Shown in pieces: positions 1 through 9,313 of a stretch of 64,000 nt of DNA (positions are counted from its first letter, which is position 1; the number at the start of each line of letters is the position of its first letter). Made by a program: the position numbers and the translations under genes. The DNA is from Pantoea sp. RIT-PI-b (GTDB lineage Bacteria > Pseudomonadota > Gammaproteobacteria > Enterobacterales > Enterobacteriaceae), in NCBI RefSeq assembly GCF_001187905.1, contig NZ_LGIS01000028.1, positions 62,001 to 126,000 of the forward strand. Reading direction: 5' to 3'. The notes beneath the pieces were generated by a model. It did not search any database, was not told the origin of the DNA, and saw only the letters and a list, made by a program, of their open reading frames with translations.

Positions 1-230
1 TATGTCTACTCGCTACAGCAGTCATGCTTAACCAGACATTTATCGGTGCTTTCTCTCTACAGAGGTTAGTGTGTATGGGAGATAAAAGACCGCTATAGAG
101 AGATGAATTTAGTTCCAATTCACGATTATTAGATTAAATGACCGCTGTGGTGAGAGTGATGACAGACACAACTATGCCGCAGGTTATGACCACTATAGCG
201 AGTAGGCTTCTCACTACAGCAGTCACAGTT
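1..230. repeat. Iteron field downstream of repA (six degenerate copies)
   Basis: About six copies of an 18-19 bp iteron, consensus roughly TACTCRCTAYAGCRGTCAT, lie at 8-25, 51-68, 88-105 (inverted), 138-156 (inverted), 186-204 (inverted) and 209-226. The same unit recurs upstream of repA at 1400-2395. Iterons on both sides of the initiator gene in mixed orientation are the known arrangement of RepFIB-type replicons, where they bind the initiator and set copy number and incompatibility. The repeats are seen directly; their role is inferred from the neighbouring initiator. Confidence 0.85.
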
Positions 231-288
231 ATTTAGAATATAAAAAAGGCACCCGTAGTTGAGTGCCCTCTTCTGTCAGTTTTCGACG

Positions 289-1362
289 TCAGTTCTTCTT
301 ACTCTTCCTGATGGTTTCCAGCATAGCCAGCTCTTCTTCTGACAACATGACCATCTTACCGGCAGCTTCCTTCTTAGCTTTAGGAGTGGCTCTCTGCTTC
401 ACTGGCTTCTTAGCCGGAGCAATTTCAACGTCACTCTCTAGTTCATCGTCTTCAAGTTCCGGAAGACTGATTGGGATGTTTGCAGGCCTTAGCTTCGGTT
501 GCCGATAGTGGATCGAGAAGTAGATCGTCGAACCTCGTTTGAACTCTGTGTAATCGAGATACCCAATCTCTTTCAACTGCTCCATCGCCCTTCTAACGGT
601 GGCATATTGGGTATTGGGTCGTGAGGTCAAATTTAAGCGCGCCTGAAGGCGCTGCATGGACACCGGAGCAGGATCCGGAGGTAAACTCTCAATGAAGGTG
701 TAAAGCGCCTGAGCGGACTCTTTACGCGCTAATTCGTTGATGGCGCGTAACTGAAGCAAGACTTTACGATCAAACTGATAGAGTTCGAAGATTTTAGGAT
801 CAGCCTGTAATGTCACGGTGTCATTTTTTACACTGTATTTAGCTGACTGAACCAGATGCGTGACGTAATACTCACCCTCTTTGTTAGCAAAATGGATGGT
901 ATTAGTCGCAATACGCGTCAGAGAGGCCTCCAGACGCGTTCTAAGCTTCGCAGACGAGCGCAATGAGGGAATGCCACAGAGTTTGGCGAAATCAACAAAG
1001 GGGAGCGTTACGCTGTCTCCCAGCACTTTGTATTTTGCAAAGGCATGAATTATCCCGACCCATGCTTTAAAGTCGTTATCCATATCAAGGCGTGCACCAG
1101 TGATCTTGATATTTTCATAACCTTCAGCCTTAACGATCGAGAGTTGTTTAAGCTCATCAGTTACGTCCATTGAGGACATCTGATTCTTACGACCATTAGC
1201 AGTGGATTTCAGTGTTGGGACAAATAGACCAAGCCTCATCAACGCTACTGGCTGAACAGTATTGTTACTGTTGGGCGTTAGGTGAATAACTTCACCCGTT
1301 CGTTTATCCGTTTCACTGAATGCTTCAGCTATCAGGTTGATTTCTTGTTCTTTTTTCGGCAT
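289..1362 (-). CDS. repA: RepFIB-family replication initiator RepA (Rep_3 type)
   Basis: This 357-residue initiator is expected to bind the flanking iterons and open the plasmid origin. The body matches RepFIB proteins: an [13 protein letters not shown] stretch near residues 33-45, LDMDNDF near 92-98, FAKLCGIPS near 125, [16 protein letters not shown] near 196-211, and the [14 protein letters not shown] block followed by [16 protein letters not shown]. These belong to the two winged-helix domains of Rep_3 initiators. The C-terminal ~60 residues are acidic, then lysine-rich, and not typical of the core. The gene is read away from the main iteron field, whose closest copies would overlap its promoter and allow autorepression. 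Family assignment is firm; the compatibility group within it is not resolved. Confidence 0.92.
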   Translation of the reverse strand: MPKKEQEINLIAEAFSETDKRTGEVIHLTPNSNNTVQPVALMRLGLFVPTLKSTANGRKNQMSSMDVTDELKQLSIVKAEGYENIKITGARLDMDNDFKAWVGIIHAFAKYKVLGDSVTLPFVDFAKLCGIPSLRSSAKLRTRLEASLTRIATNTIHFANKEGEYYVTHLVQSAKYSVKNDTVTLQADPKIFELYQFDRKVLLQLRAINELARKESAQALYTFIESLPPDPAPVSMQRLQARLNLTSRPNTQYATVRRAMEQLKEIGYLDYTEFKRGSTIYFSIHYRQPKLRPANIPISLPELEDDELESDVEIAPAKKPVKQRATPKAKKEAAGKMVMLSEEELAMLETIRKSKKN

Positions 1363-1399
1363 TTGAAAATCCGTGATATGAACAAGCGATAATCGCCGT

Positions 1400-2395
1400 T
1401 ACTCGTTACAGTGGATACTAGCACTCACTACAGCGGTTATTCTACTCACTATAGCGGTTTAATTACTCTCTACAGCGGTCTTACTACTCGCTACAGCAGT
1501 CAACGATCCTTTGTAAACCCACGTATATCAAGGCTTGAGCGTGATCTGGGATCTATTAGGAACATATAGGGTCTTATTAAGATCTGTTATTGGATCTAGT
1601 CAGTTGATAACTTTAAAACCAATAAACTGCCCATTTTGCGTGCTGTTTTCGGTGCATAACTATTTAAAACTAAGTGTCCATAAAACGTAGTGGCTTGACC
1701 GAAACTATGAGCAGTAGGTGTTTGACCATAATTTCAACTAACTGGCTTATTAACAAGCAAACCATCTCCTTACTCACTATAGCAGTCATGATGTTCTCTC
1801 TATATTGGTCATCTGTTCTCTCTATAGCAGTCAAGATGCTCTTTATATTGGTCATTACACTCGCTACAGCAGTCATCGACAAGCGTTTAGCCCACTGATA
1901 GCAAGGCCTGTGGCGTTGTCGGGATCTGTTTAGGATCTCAATGGGATCATATTAGGATCAAGTTATTGGATCTGACCTGTGGATAATGGGGATAAATATA
2001 GGAACTCTATAAGCCTGTAAGCTATATCCAGTCATACGTCTCAAAGGGTAAGAAGGCTTCACAGATGACTGGTCATCGCATTAATACAGTGAGAACATAC
2101 GAGGAAAATTGTGGCTTGTGCCTGTAATGATTGAGGATTTTCTACTGAACTTGTACTAAACACTACTTCAAACAGAACTCGCAAAACCTACTGATGCCTG
2201 TCTTCAGGATCATAAACGCTATGTTAACTATCAACAGCCGCACATAATGACTGCTATAGAGAGAAGATGACTATTGTAATGGATATTCACATTCGTCTTC
2301 GTTTCAATGAGTTGATGTGGATTTGCTTAGGTGTAAGTAGCTCATGCAACGCTAAAGACCGCTGTAGTGAGTAACTTACTCGCTATAGTAGTCAT
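1400..2395. other. oriV: Plasmid origin oriV: main iteron field with GATC-rich segments
   Basis: Iteron copies occur at 1400-1417, 1422-1440, 1443-1460, 1464-1482, 1484-1502, 1771-1789, 1793-1811, 1816-1834, 1838-1856, 1859-1876, 2247-2265 (inverted), 2356-2374 (inverted) and 2377-2395. Some carry a TATATTGGTCAT variant. Between the groups are two AT-rich blocks dense in GATC (about 1540-1600 and 1920-1975), the pattern expected for a Dam-methylated unwinding region, and a perfect DnaA box. No coding sequence fits here; small open frames are iteron sequence. The origin call rests on repeats plus the adjacent initiator gene. Confidence 0.85.
1978..1986 (-). other. DnaA box
   Basis: TGTGGATAA is the exact reverse complement of the consensus DnaA box TTATCCACA. 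It lies right after the second GATC-rich block in the origin, where host DnaA would assist the plasmid initiator. Confidence 0.75.
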
Positions 2396-2399
2396 TTGG

Positions 2400-3808
2400 A
2401 TTGAGATTACCCATGACATACACTTTCCGTTTTCAACGGAATCTACCTCATCAAGTCATTCACATTCCCTGTTAGCAGTAAAAAGTGGCGACATTCATAG
2501 TGTTGGGTGCCCTCTCATTCCTCCTCAATTTCATGTTTAATTTCATTATTAATTGATCGCTTTTATAGATAATAAGCTACACATCGAGAGCAGCGGCCAT
2601 TAATGGGGGAATCCAATAAGCATCTAGTGAAATCTTCAAAATAGTTGAAGCAGGATTTGTTGAGAGAATGGCGTAGTGAGAGGGCTGTTGAAACAGAAAC
2701 TGTGTAATGACTAAGACCTGTTAGAACAAGAGGAAGTAATGACTAACTCACTGATGCAAATGCATAAAAAAGTTTAATACGATTCTTTATTAGTAGGTTG
2801 GAATGCTTTTAAATTATAGTATGGAACACTCATTTACACCTCCCGAAAATTCTTTTGCTCAGCAACACCACTTTTTGCTGGCTTTGAGCATCAGCTGTTT
2901 CGCCCAACAACAGTAATAGGCAACTTGAAACTATTTTCCAAAATCATTAAAGCAAACAAATTTCCCCCAAAAAGTTCCATATCTGAGTTAGTTAAATGAT
3001 GCCATCAGAGAGCAGACAACTAAAATGTTTGATGGATAATCAGCGAGCTGAGGGCCTTTAGTTTGAATCAGACTCAGGCGCTAAACCTCGTGAATGCTAT
3101 ATAATCTTAAGGCCATTTCCCGAGGCTATGGTCTAATCATCACGATATAGTGCTAGCTGGCGCATAATGGCCATGCTCACCAGAACCGTGATTTAAAATT
3201 CTAACGAAACCTTAATGGCCTTACCTACCATCCTCATTGTTTAAAACTCAGGGATTTTACTAACCCCCTGATTCGAAGCCATTCCACATCATATGTTCTT
3301 GATGCGATGTAACCTTGCAACCTCAAATGGTTAAATGAACGCTATGCCTGGGAGCCGGTTAATTCAAGTTGACCGTAGCACTGTGCATAACCTGAAATAT
3401 GGTTACGCCTTGAAATGACAAATTGATGCTTAGGGGAAATTTCAGGCACTAATTTGTGACGCGTTCTGGTGAATTCTGCTGAGGACTGCTGCAGCGAAGC
3501 CACTAAAATTCACGTAGCAACGTCAGTGCTATTAAACGATTGTTTTTAAGGGATTCTTACAGGGAAATACAACTCCAGCACAAGAAATGTGGCAAAATTG
3601 TGTTTGAATCAACATTTAGCTTTTTTCTCGATATCTTCACCCACCCCAACAAGGCTATCCACTCTTAGTCCTGAATCGAACGATTTTATTTCACCGCATC
3701 AAATAACTTTTGTCATTCGTATCGGCTTTGTTATGCATGACCTACAGCACTTTGATGGATACCTCCCTGAGTTAGTCATGCCGACATCAGCAGCGTGAGG
3801 GCATCTAC
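2400..3808. other. Gene-free stretch, decayed DNA
   Basis: No open frame here has a credible ribosome-binding site, length or family resemblance. The sequence is AT-rich and broken by stops in all frames. A short open frame around 3589-3798 resembles nothing known to me. It probably consists of decayed insertion or accessory DNA, as the degenerate IS3 element immediately to its right suggests. Confidence 0.5.
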
Positions 3809-4059
3809 ATGAGTTGACCTTTTTCCCGCGAACAGATCATCACTATTTTCTACACAGCTTAAGCCGGGATTACTGCCCGTAAGCACGGCATTTCAGAACC
3901 ACCTTCTTTATCTTACGTAGGAAGTTTGGCGGCATCGAAATCTCTCAAGTGAAGCAGGTTAAGTCACTTGAAGAAACGAACGCCCGGCTCATGAATCTGC
4001 TTTCCGAAGCCATACTGGCTATTGAGGCATTTCAGATGGCTCTGGTCCAAAAGCACTGA
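3809..4059 (+). pseudogene. IS3-family OrfA remnant
   Basis: Reading from ATG 3809, after an in-frame stop, gives PFSREQIITIFYTA, then a stop, then AGITARKHGISE. After a one-base frame change it gives TTFFILRRKFGGIEISQVK, then SLEETNARLMNLLSEA and ends QMALVQKH-stop at 4059. This parallels intact OrfA proteins (EEQIIxILREAEAG, then KHGISxATFYxWRxKYGGM, then the LEEENxRLKKLLAE leucine-zipper-like segment). At least two nonsense changes and one frameshift show that it is dead. Confidence 0.75.
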
Positions 4060-4860
4060 CGACAGATAAATAGCGGGAAGCCGTAAAGTTTATATGTATG
4101 ACCGGTCTGTCGCAGTGAGTTGCCTTCAGGCTCATAGGTTTTTCCATGTACAACTATCTCTATAAGGCTCAGTGTCCAATTCCTTGTGCCTGAGTTGAAA
4201 GGCGCAACAATGAACTGAATTTTCAATGCCGGCGCTTTGTTTTCGCTGTAACTGGTGGCTTTTGATGCATTAAGAGCTATGGGTCACTCACCAGCGAGTT
4301 AACGCAATTATTATTTTAGCGCCCTTAACAAGAAGAGTAGGTTGCACTGTAGTGGGCTGGTGACTGAATGGCTTCCACTTTATTGTACGGATGCACCTAA
4401 CCTCGCCAGATTGATGAATATCATCATGGACGCACTCGTCAGCTGTCGCCGTATTAATTGCGTGCTCTGTGTAGATCATTACACGGAGGCGAGCCTGACT
4501 ATCACCGTTGCTATACGGATTTCAGGTGTTCAGGTCACATATATTCTGGACAGCATCGTGCTGTTACGTGACTTTCTGGTAACGATAAGAACAGCTTAGG
4601 GGCCGATATTCACCTGCCTGGTTTTTAAAAATGATATGTAACTAAGGCTCATCAAGCAGGTTTAGCAGAAACAGAAAGTTTCTAATGTGAGTTCAAATGG
4701 AAGATTTTGAGATGAAGGCCTAATGAGCAAAGTTATCAGCGAGAATGCTTACGGTAGGAATACGATTCATGAGTGACGGCAGGATTATAACGAGAACCGT
4801 CCGTATGCAGCGCTGAATTACCAGATTCAAACTGAATGTGCAGCGGCATGCACAATGGGA
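4060..4860 (+). pseudogene. IS3-family OrfB (DDE transposase) remnant
   Basis: REAVKFICMTGLSQ begins the remnant near 4072. The best-preserved part (about 4411-4595) reads NIIMDALVSCRRINCVLCVD, then HYTEASLTITVAIRISG and VTYILDSIVLLRDF. This corresponds to the DALxxGRRxRxLNVxDDxxRExL block with the second catalytic Asp region of rve integrases. The third block (DNGPEF) is eroded. The tail RPYAALNYQIQTECAA matches the RPHSALGYLTPxEFAA end of OrfB. Multiple stops separate the pieces. Confidence 0.65.
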
Positions 4861-5120
4861 ATCATGAAAGGCCAATCGACATAGCTAAATGAATACGGAA
4901 TCAAAGTTTGGGAGTTAGTCGTTAAGCGCCGATTTTAAGGTACACGTAAGGTCACTCCCTCCTCTTTCCCGCTATAATTTTCATATAGATCTGGTCTTGT
5001 TTATTAGATTGTTTTTGGATGAAAAAAGTGGGAATTTCAATGTGAAATATTTTTGTTTTTTGTAGGTATGACAATAGGTTAGGATGTTTTTGGGAGAGGG
5101 AATTTTATTGATTAAGTTTG

Positions 5121-5158
5121 AAAGAGGCACAGCTTCAGTCTTAAAGCTTTGCCTCTTT
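5121..5158. other. Inverted repeat just after parB: candidate centromere (parS) or terminator
   Basis: Arms of 13 bp (AAAGAGGCACAGC at 5121-5133 and GCTTTGCCTCTTT at 5146-5158) pair with one mismatch around a 12-bp spacer, ten bases past the parB stop. In P1- and F-like systems the centromere lies directly downstream of parB/sopB. A terminator is the alternative, but on the minus strand only three T residues follow the stem. Confidence 0.5.
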
Positions 5159-5167
5159 GGATGCATG

Positions 5168-6151
5168 TTAGCTATCACCTTCAGATTGCATGCGTGCTAT
5201 TACAGCTTTAACTGCAGCATCTAGCTCTGCTTGATAGGTCGCCGGAAGGCGTGAAAACTCATATGTGACCAATCTTTTTTCGCTGTCGGTTTTCTTGCGG
5301 GCGAACTGTTTCTTGTCCTTAAAGTCAGCTATTTTTTCAGTGACGACTTGCTTGGGACCACGCTTGTTTTTAACCCCAGCATTTTCTGCACGGAAATATG
5401 CGATGATTTTCGCTTTTACACTCGGATCTTCAGGAGCATAAGAGACATCATTATCTATGCGTTCTTGCACAGCTGCAGTGAGTTGTTGGATGGTTATATG
5501 CTGGGCCTCAGCTTTGTCAGCAATATCCAGTAATGTCTGATAATCGTTGATGGACAATTCACTAACTGAAGGAAAGACGGCGATCATTTCGTCTGGTACA
5601 GCTGCAGCTTGATATGCTCTAGTGACTTTGGCTGCTGACAACCCTTCAGCTTCAGCAATGTCAGACTTATTCATATCATCCGGGTACATCAACTGAAGAC
5701 GCTTTCCAAGCTCACGAAGTGTATGCTCCTTGGCTGTCTGGATGTCGATGGCAAGTTGACGCGCATCTGCAAGGCTAATTTCGTCGCGTGTAACCAACAC
5801 TTCAAACGATGTGCCATTAAAGATGCAGGCTGCACGTCGGCGTGAACCATCCAGAACCTCAATTCGCCCATCCATTTCGCGGCCAATTGCCGGGAAGAAC
5901 TGCTGTAACTTGATCGTTCGCGCGATATCACTAACTGATTCCGGGGTCAGAAACGCTTGGTCACGACCGTTTATCGCTGCATCGACATAGGTGTTTGACT
6001 CTATATCATCATGAAGCACCCTTGTAAGGGTAAAGCTTGCTTCTGCACCTGATTTTAAAGTGAAAACGCGCTCGCCATCGATTTCATTCAGCGTTTTAGA
6101 GAAGCCTGTTTTACCGAATTGTCGGCCAAGTTTTACCATTTCTTTTTTCAC
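5168..6151 (-). CDS. parB: ParB/SopB-type plasmid partition protein
   Basis: The 327-residue protein should bind the plasmid centromere and stimulate the ParA ATPase to segregate copies. The ParB signature DGSRRRAAC lies at 101-109. A helix-turn-helix (NKSDIAEAEGLSAAKVTRAY, 161-180) follows in the central domain, and a C-terminal segment of the P1/SopB kind (KRLVTYEFSRLPATYQAELD) would dimerise. The start is GTG at 6151 with GAGG six bases upstream, overlapping the parA stop by four bases (GTGA), so the two genes are translationally coupled. It is distinct from the GI-element ParB at 30001. Confidence 0.9.
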   Translation of the reverse strand: MKKEMVKLGRQFGKTGFSKTLNEIDGERVFTLKSGAEASFTLTRVLHDDIESNTYVDAAINGRDQAFLTPESVSDIARTIKLQQFFPAIGREMDGRIEVLDGSRRRAACIFNGTSFEVLVTRDEISLADARQLAIDIQTAKEHTLRELGKRLQLMYPDDMNKSDIAEAEGLSAAKVTRAYQAAAVPDEMIAVFPSVSELSINDYQTLLDIADKAEAQHITIQQLTAAVQERIDNDVSYAPEDPSVKAKIIAYFRAENAGVKNKRGPKQVVTEKIADFKDKKQFARKKTDSEKRLVTYEFSRLPATYQAELDAAVKAVIARMQSEGDS

Positions 6152-7356
6152 TTAATACCTCTTACAAACTCAATTCGCTTAAATACTGCTTGCGTAAAAC
6201 GCTCAGCTTCGCGTTTTGCATTCTTAAGGGCTTCAGCACTACCCGGATAAGAGTGAGGATCTGCGCTGACAATGGTGTCGAAACTTTCTCCGCATCGTTC
6301 AAAGCCATCAAGTCGCGGTAGTGAGGCATCGAGGATGTAGGAAGTAAACACATCACGAGCCAGACCATGCGTCATTTCATGATCCCGCTTAGACGTCATT
6401 TTTGACATAAAACCGATATTACCTTTGATGCGGGGAGTGATGCCCTCTTCCTCCAGCTGCTCAAGCATCTCGGGCAGGCGCGTCAGATACTTCAGCGTGG
6501 AGTGAAAATCTACCTGTGCCGGCGGCGTAGGAGTCAACAGTAAATCGCTGGCGGCAATGGCGTTAAGCATGAAGGCATCCAGATGCGGACCCGTATCAAT
6601 AAAGATGAAGTCATAGTCCTGGCCAACACGATCAATAATATTCCGGCGCAACACATCAGAGGGAAGAACCCCCGGTAAATGCTGATTAACGAGGTCATTC
6701 CATTGGCTGGCAATAAAGCCATCATCAATCGACGCTGGGATGATATCCACGCCGGGAATGATGGTCGGCTTGATGATGTCTTCTTTGATTTGCTCAGCAT
6801 CCAGGTCGTTCAACATAGCCTGAGCTGCTGTCTCGACGATTGAGCCAATACTGTTAGTGTGATTGAGGAACATGGTGCTGGATGCCTGAGGATCGAGGTC
6901 AATCACCAGCGTACGCAGGTCATATTGTAATAGGTCTGGGTGAACACGCAGGCCATGAGCAAGGGTGACCGTGGTGACTGTTTTTGATACGCCACCTTTA
7001 AGGTTTACCACGAACACCACAAACGGACCTTCACCTGCATGAATATCGCGATACTTTGGCACTTTGCGATGAGCGTAAATATCAACCACATCCTGGATGG
7101 TTAATGCATAGTGCTTGGCATTACCGGCTTCCTTTTTGCCAAACACATGCCCTTTAGATTCCATTTCTTCTACTGCTTGCTCAACAGCGCGTCGGCTAAG
7201 CTTAGGTAGATTAGCTACCGAATTTCGCGTGAATGTCTGGTAATACTGATCGAGGCCGTATTCATTACGTCTATCAGTGATGTCATCACTCATGCTGCGA
7301 AGCATGGCATTTGCCCTACGTGCTGTTACGTCTACCCCACCGTAATTACTTTTCAT
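6148..7356 (-). CDS. parA: ParA/SopA-type partition ATPase (type Ia, with N-terminal HTH)
   Basis: At 402 residues this has the length of P1 ParA and F SopA, which combine an N-terminal DNA-binding region (about 1-105) with a deviant-Walker ATPase. The deviant Walker A KGGVSKT is at 120-126, Walker A' IDLDPQ at 152-157, and FIDTGPHLD further on gives Walker B. In the family, ATP-bound ParA coats the nucleoid to move ParB-bound plasmid, and the ADP form represses its own promoter. It is the first gene of the parAB operon. Confidence 0.92.
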   Translation of the reverse strand: MKSNYGGVDVTARRANAMLRSMSDDITDRRNEYGLDQYYQTFTRNSVANLPKLSRRAVEQAVEEMESKGHVFGKKEAGNAKHYALTIQDVVDIYAHRKVPKYRDIHAGEGPFVVFVVNLKGGVSKTVTTVTLAHGLRVHPDLLQYDLRTLVIDLDPQASSTMFLNHTNSIGSIVETAAQAMLNDLDAEQIKEDIIKPTIIPGVDIIPASIDDGFIASQWNDLVNQHLPGVLPSDVLRRNIIDRVGQDYDFIFIDTGPHLDAFMLNAIAASDLLLTPTPPAQVDFHSTLKYLTRLPEMLEQLEEEGITPRIKGNIGFMSKMTSKRDHEMTHGLARDVFTSYILDASLPRLDGFERCGESFDTIVSADPHSYPGSAEALKNAKREAERFTQAVFKRIEFVRGIK

Positions 7357-7399
7357 TACTCCGCTCCGTTGGTAACTTTTGCAGCCAGTGTACAGCTTA

Positions 7400-7445
7400 T
7401 GATGCTGCGTGCAACTTTTAACGATATTCTTTAAAAAGTTGTACT
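7400..7445. promoter_or_regulatory. Candidate parAB operator
   Basis: Upstream of parA, CAACTTTT (7412-7419) and AAAAGTTG (7434-7441) form an 8-bp inverted repeat. A further AACTTTTGC half-site sits near 7374. Autorepression by ParA at such repeats is established for type Ia systems; that these are the actual sites is inferred. Confidence 0.45.
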
Positions 7446-7928
7446 GAACATGAAATATTGATCCCGCTCATCTTTACTCAATCAGTAGCCTTCTTTCTTC
7501 TATAAGCTAACGTCATTAAGTCAATGGGGATGCGATTTGCTGCACCCTCCCCTCTTCTTTTAACTCAAAATGCGTGATGAAAAATCGAAAAATTACCCGT
7601 GCTAATTTCAGCGTTAAACTTATGAAAAATAAGATTTTTCATTTTTTATTTCAGATTGAAATTCCCTTGAGCTCTTGTGTTTACCCCGCCCGTTGAGGCG
7701 AAGATGTACCTTGTTATCTTTTCAAACCGTTGGATATGATTTCTTAAATGTCTATCAGCTGAATGATGCACATTCAGAGTTATCGCTGTACTCACTTGTA
7801 AAATCGCATGGCGATAAATAGAACGTGGTTTTCATATTTTTATCCTGCTCTACGGGCTATAACCAATCTTGGCAATAGTGAATTTATAGATACAATGCTC
7901 TATCAAATGGAATGTTCAGGATGGATTC
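7446..7928. other. AT-rich spacer without a convincing gene
   Basis: About 480 bp between the parAB promoter and the next possible gene. A 63-codon frame at 7808-7999 has no clear ribosome-binding site and overlaps a better signal-peptide frame. Nothing else is recognisable. Confidence 0.45.
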
Positions 7929-8273
7929 ATGGCAATTATAAAGTCTTCGGTTCTACTTTCTCTTCTATCACTCTTCGCTTTCGATGCGAGCAGCGCTGAG
8001 TGTTCACCTCAACAAGTTCAAAATAACAAGATGAATAATTTCATTCTGTTTGATGAGCAGCCTTCAGCTGACACTCCTAAAGCAATAGAAATAACCATCG
8101 AAAGCCGTAATGGCTTCATCCACAGTTCAGTTTCAGCTATTTTCAGCCGTTGCGGAGAATTGATAAAAGCGAAGTTTCTCTAAGGAAAAGAACTACCAAA
8201 CGGGAAGTCGAGTTTTAACTGCGACCTACTCTGCAGAAATCAACAAAAAAGAGTATGGATGGAAAACAAATTT
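7929..8273 (+). pseudogene. Frameshifted small secreted protein
   Basis: The frame from ATG 7929 opens with a clear signal peptide (MAIIKSSVLLSLLSLFAFDASSA then ECS). It runs to a stop at 8181-8183, but the neighbouring frame continues without a break as YQTGSRVLTATYSAEINKK, to a stop at 8271-8273. The switch falls at an AAAA run near 8165-8168, so a single-base deletion in one gene is the simplest reading. Function is unknown. It lies just before Rhs-like remnants and may come from the same decayed locus. Confidence 0.45.
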
Positions 8274-8401
8274 GAAGTTTGATAATGCCATGACTGATTA
8301 AGACTCAAAAAAGAACCGAACTCTTTAGCCAGCAAGTTGAAGGTGTGATCTTATTAGGGAAAAATGGAGTAATAAGTAAGTCAGGCTAAAGATTTGAGGC
8401 A

Positions 8402-8803
8402 ATGACAGGAAATCTAAATCAAATTGGAGTAGCGAATACATCTTACCGTTTCGATGCGACTGGACAGTTACTTATCACGGATAGAAGAAGTAATCTTCGT
8501 TCAGATAATGCTAAAACAGTCTATGAATATGATGCCAGAGGGAGACTTCTTCAGAAACGCTCAGCATCAGTATTGGACTTCTATTCCTATGATCAAACAG
8601 GCAGAGAGCTCAGTTTAACTTCTACAGCGACCTATTTTACCATAGAGAAGACAGTGACCACGTGCCAGGAATGGAATGAATTTGGTAAATGCATATTGGC
8701 ACACCAGCGTATAACGATAACAACTCCCAATGCTAAGTCTGGTGTTAATTCCATTCAGAAACATGATGCTATCCTCAAAACATCTATCAGCTATTGGGAA
8801 TGA
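8402..8803 (+). pseudogene. Rhs/YD-repeat protein fragment
   Basis: The 133-residue frame carries three YD-type repeats: YRFDATGQLL, YEYDARGRLL and YSYDQTGREL. In Rhs and teneurin-like proteins these build the large cocoon around a C-terminal toxin. Intact Rhs proteins exceed 1000 residues, so this is a short piece, without the conserved core and with no obvious ribosome-binding site. After the repeats the sequence drifts into unrecognised residues, which could be the start of a variable tip. A fragment is the most likely status. Confidence 0.55.
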
Positions 8804-8982
8804 GCGTAGACGTAGAACAGAACTATCTCAGATGGGATTCTGTGAGCGATGGCGCTACGATGGGAGTTAAAAGTACTAACTGGTGTCGAAACCAATCAAA
8901 AGCATTAGGTAGTTCAGGGAGCTGTATACAAAAATGCCCCTCCGGCATTCAGCGTTCTTACAATTTTAATCAGATTGAATAG
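8794..8982 (+). other. Short open frame after the Rhs-like fragment
   Basis: A 62-codon frame overlaps the end of the YD-repeat fragment by ten bases in another frame. It is cysteine-containing (NWCRNQ, SSGSCIQKCPSG). I do not recognise it. It may continue the broken Rhs tip after a frameshift. Confidence 0.2.
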
Positions 8983-9313
8983 GTTTGGAAGATCAGTATC
9001 ATTCCAGGCCAATAATTCGTGATGAATTGATTCTTATATGGGAAGCACTGCAGGTATGTCGTTAACCCATTTTAACGACATTTCGATTTCCCTTAATCCT
9101 TGGTAACAAGGAAGAGGCTGGGTGTAATGTTTAACGCTCAGTGAATATGATTATCATCATAACCTTGATGCATTGAACATCCCTCCGCGTCATAGGGTTC
9201 TTCAGGAGTGTGAATGATTTTTAAAATTATCTGCTAGTGCGGAGGTCCCCCAAAACTGACGAACAGATATTTACGCTTAACGGGCATCTCATCCTAAAGC
9301 GTGCTGTCAGGCT
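8983..9313. other. Intergenic, no gene seen
   Basis: 331 bp between the Rhs-like remnants and the end of umuC. No credible coding frame or family motif was found. Confidence 0.5.

Larger units (their letters stand above)
3809..4860 (+). mobile_element. Degenerate IS3-family insertion sequence
   Basis: Conceptual translation with frame changes recovers, in order, an IS3 OrfA helix-turn-helix and coiled coil (3809-4059), the start of OrfB (about 4070-4130), the DDE integrase core (about 4410-4600) and the end of OrfB (RPYAALNYQIQTECAAA, about 4799-4850). Many stops and frameshifts interrupt it. Ends and inverted repeats cannot be located. The motif style is that of the IS407/IS2 side of the IS3 family, but the group is uncertain. 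Confidence 0.7.

Noticed and set aside
1670..1898. Small frames on both strands in the origin
   Set aside because: They consist of iterons and have no ribosome-binding site.
1..2400. Regularly repeated units as a CRISPR array
   Set aside because: The repeats are degenerate, in both orientations, irregularly spaced and next to a replication initiator; no cas gene.
3340..3480. VDRSTVHN-like peptide as an IS6 transposase trace
   Set aside because: Only a few residues agree and the expected following motif (DETY) was not found.
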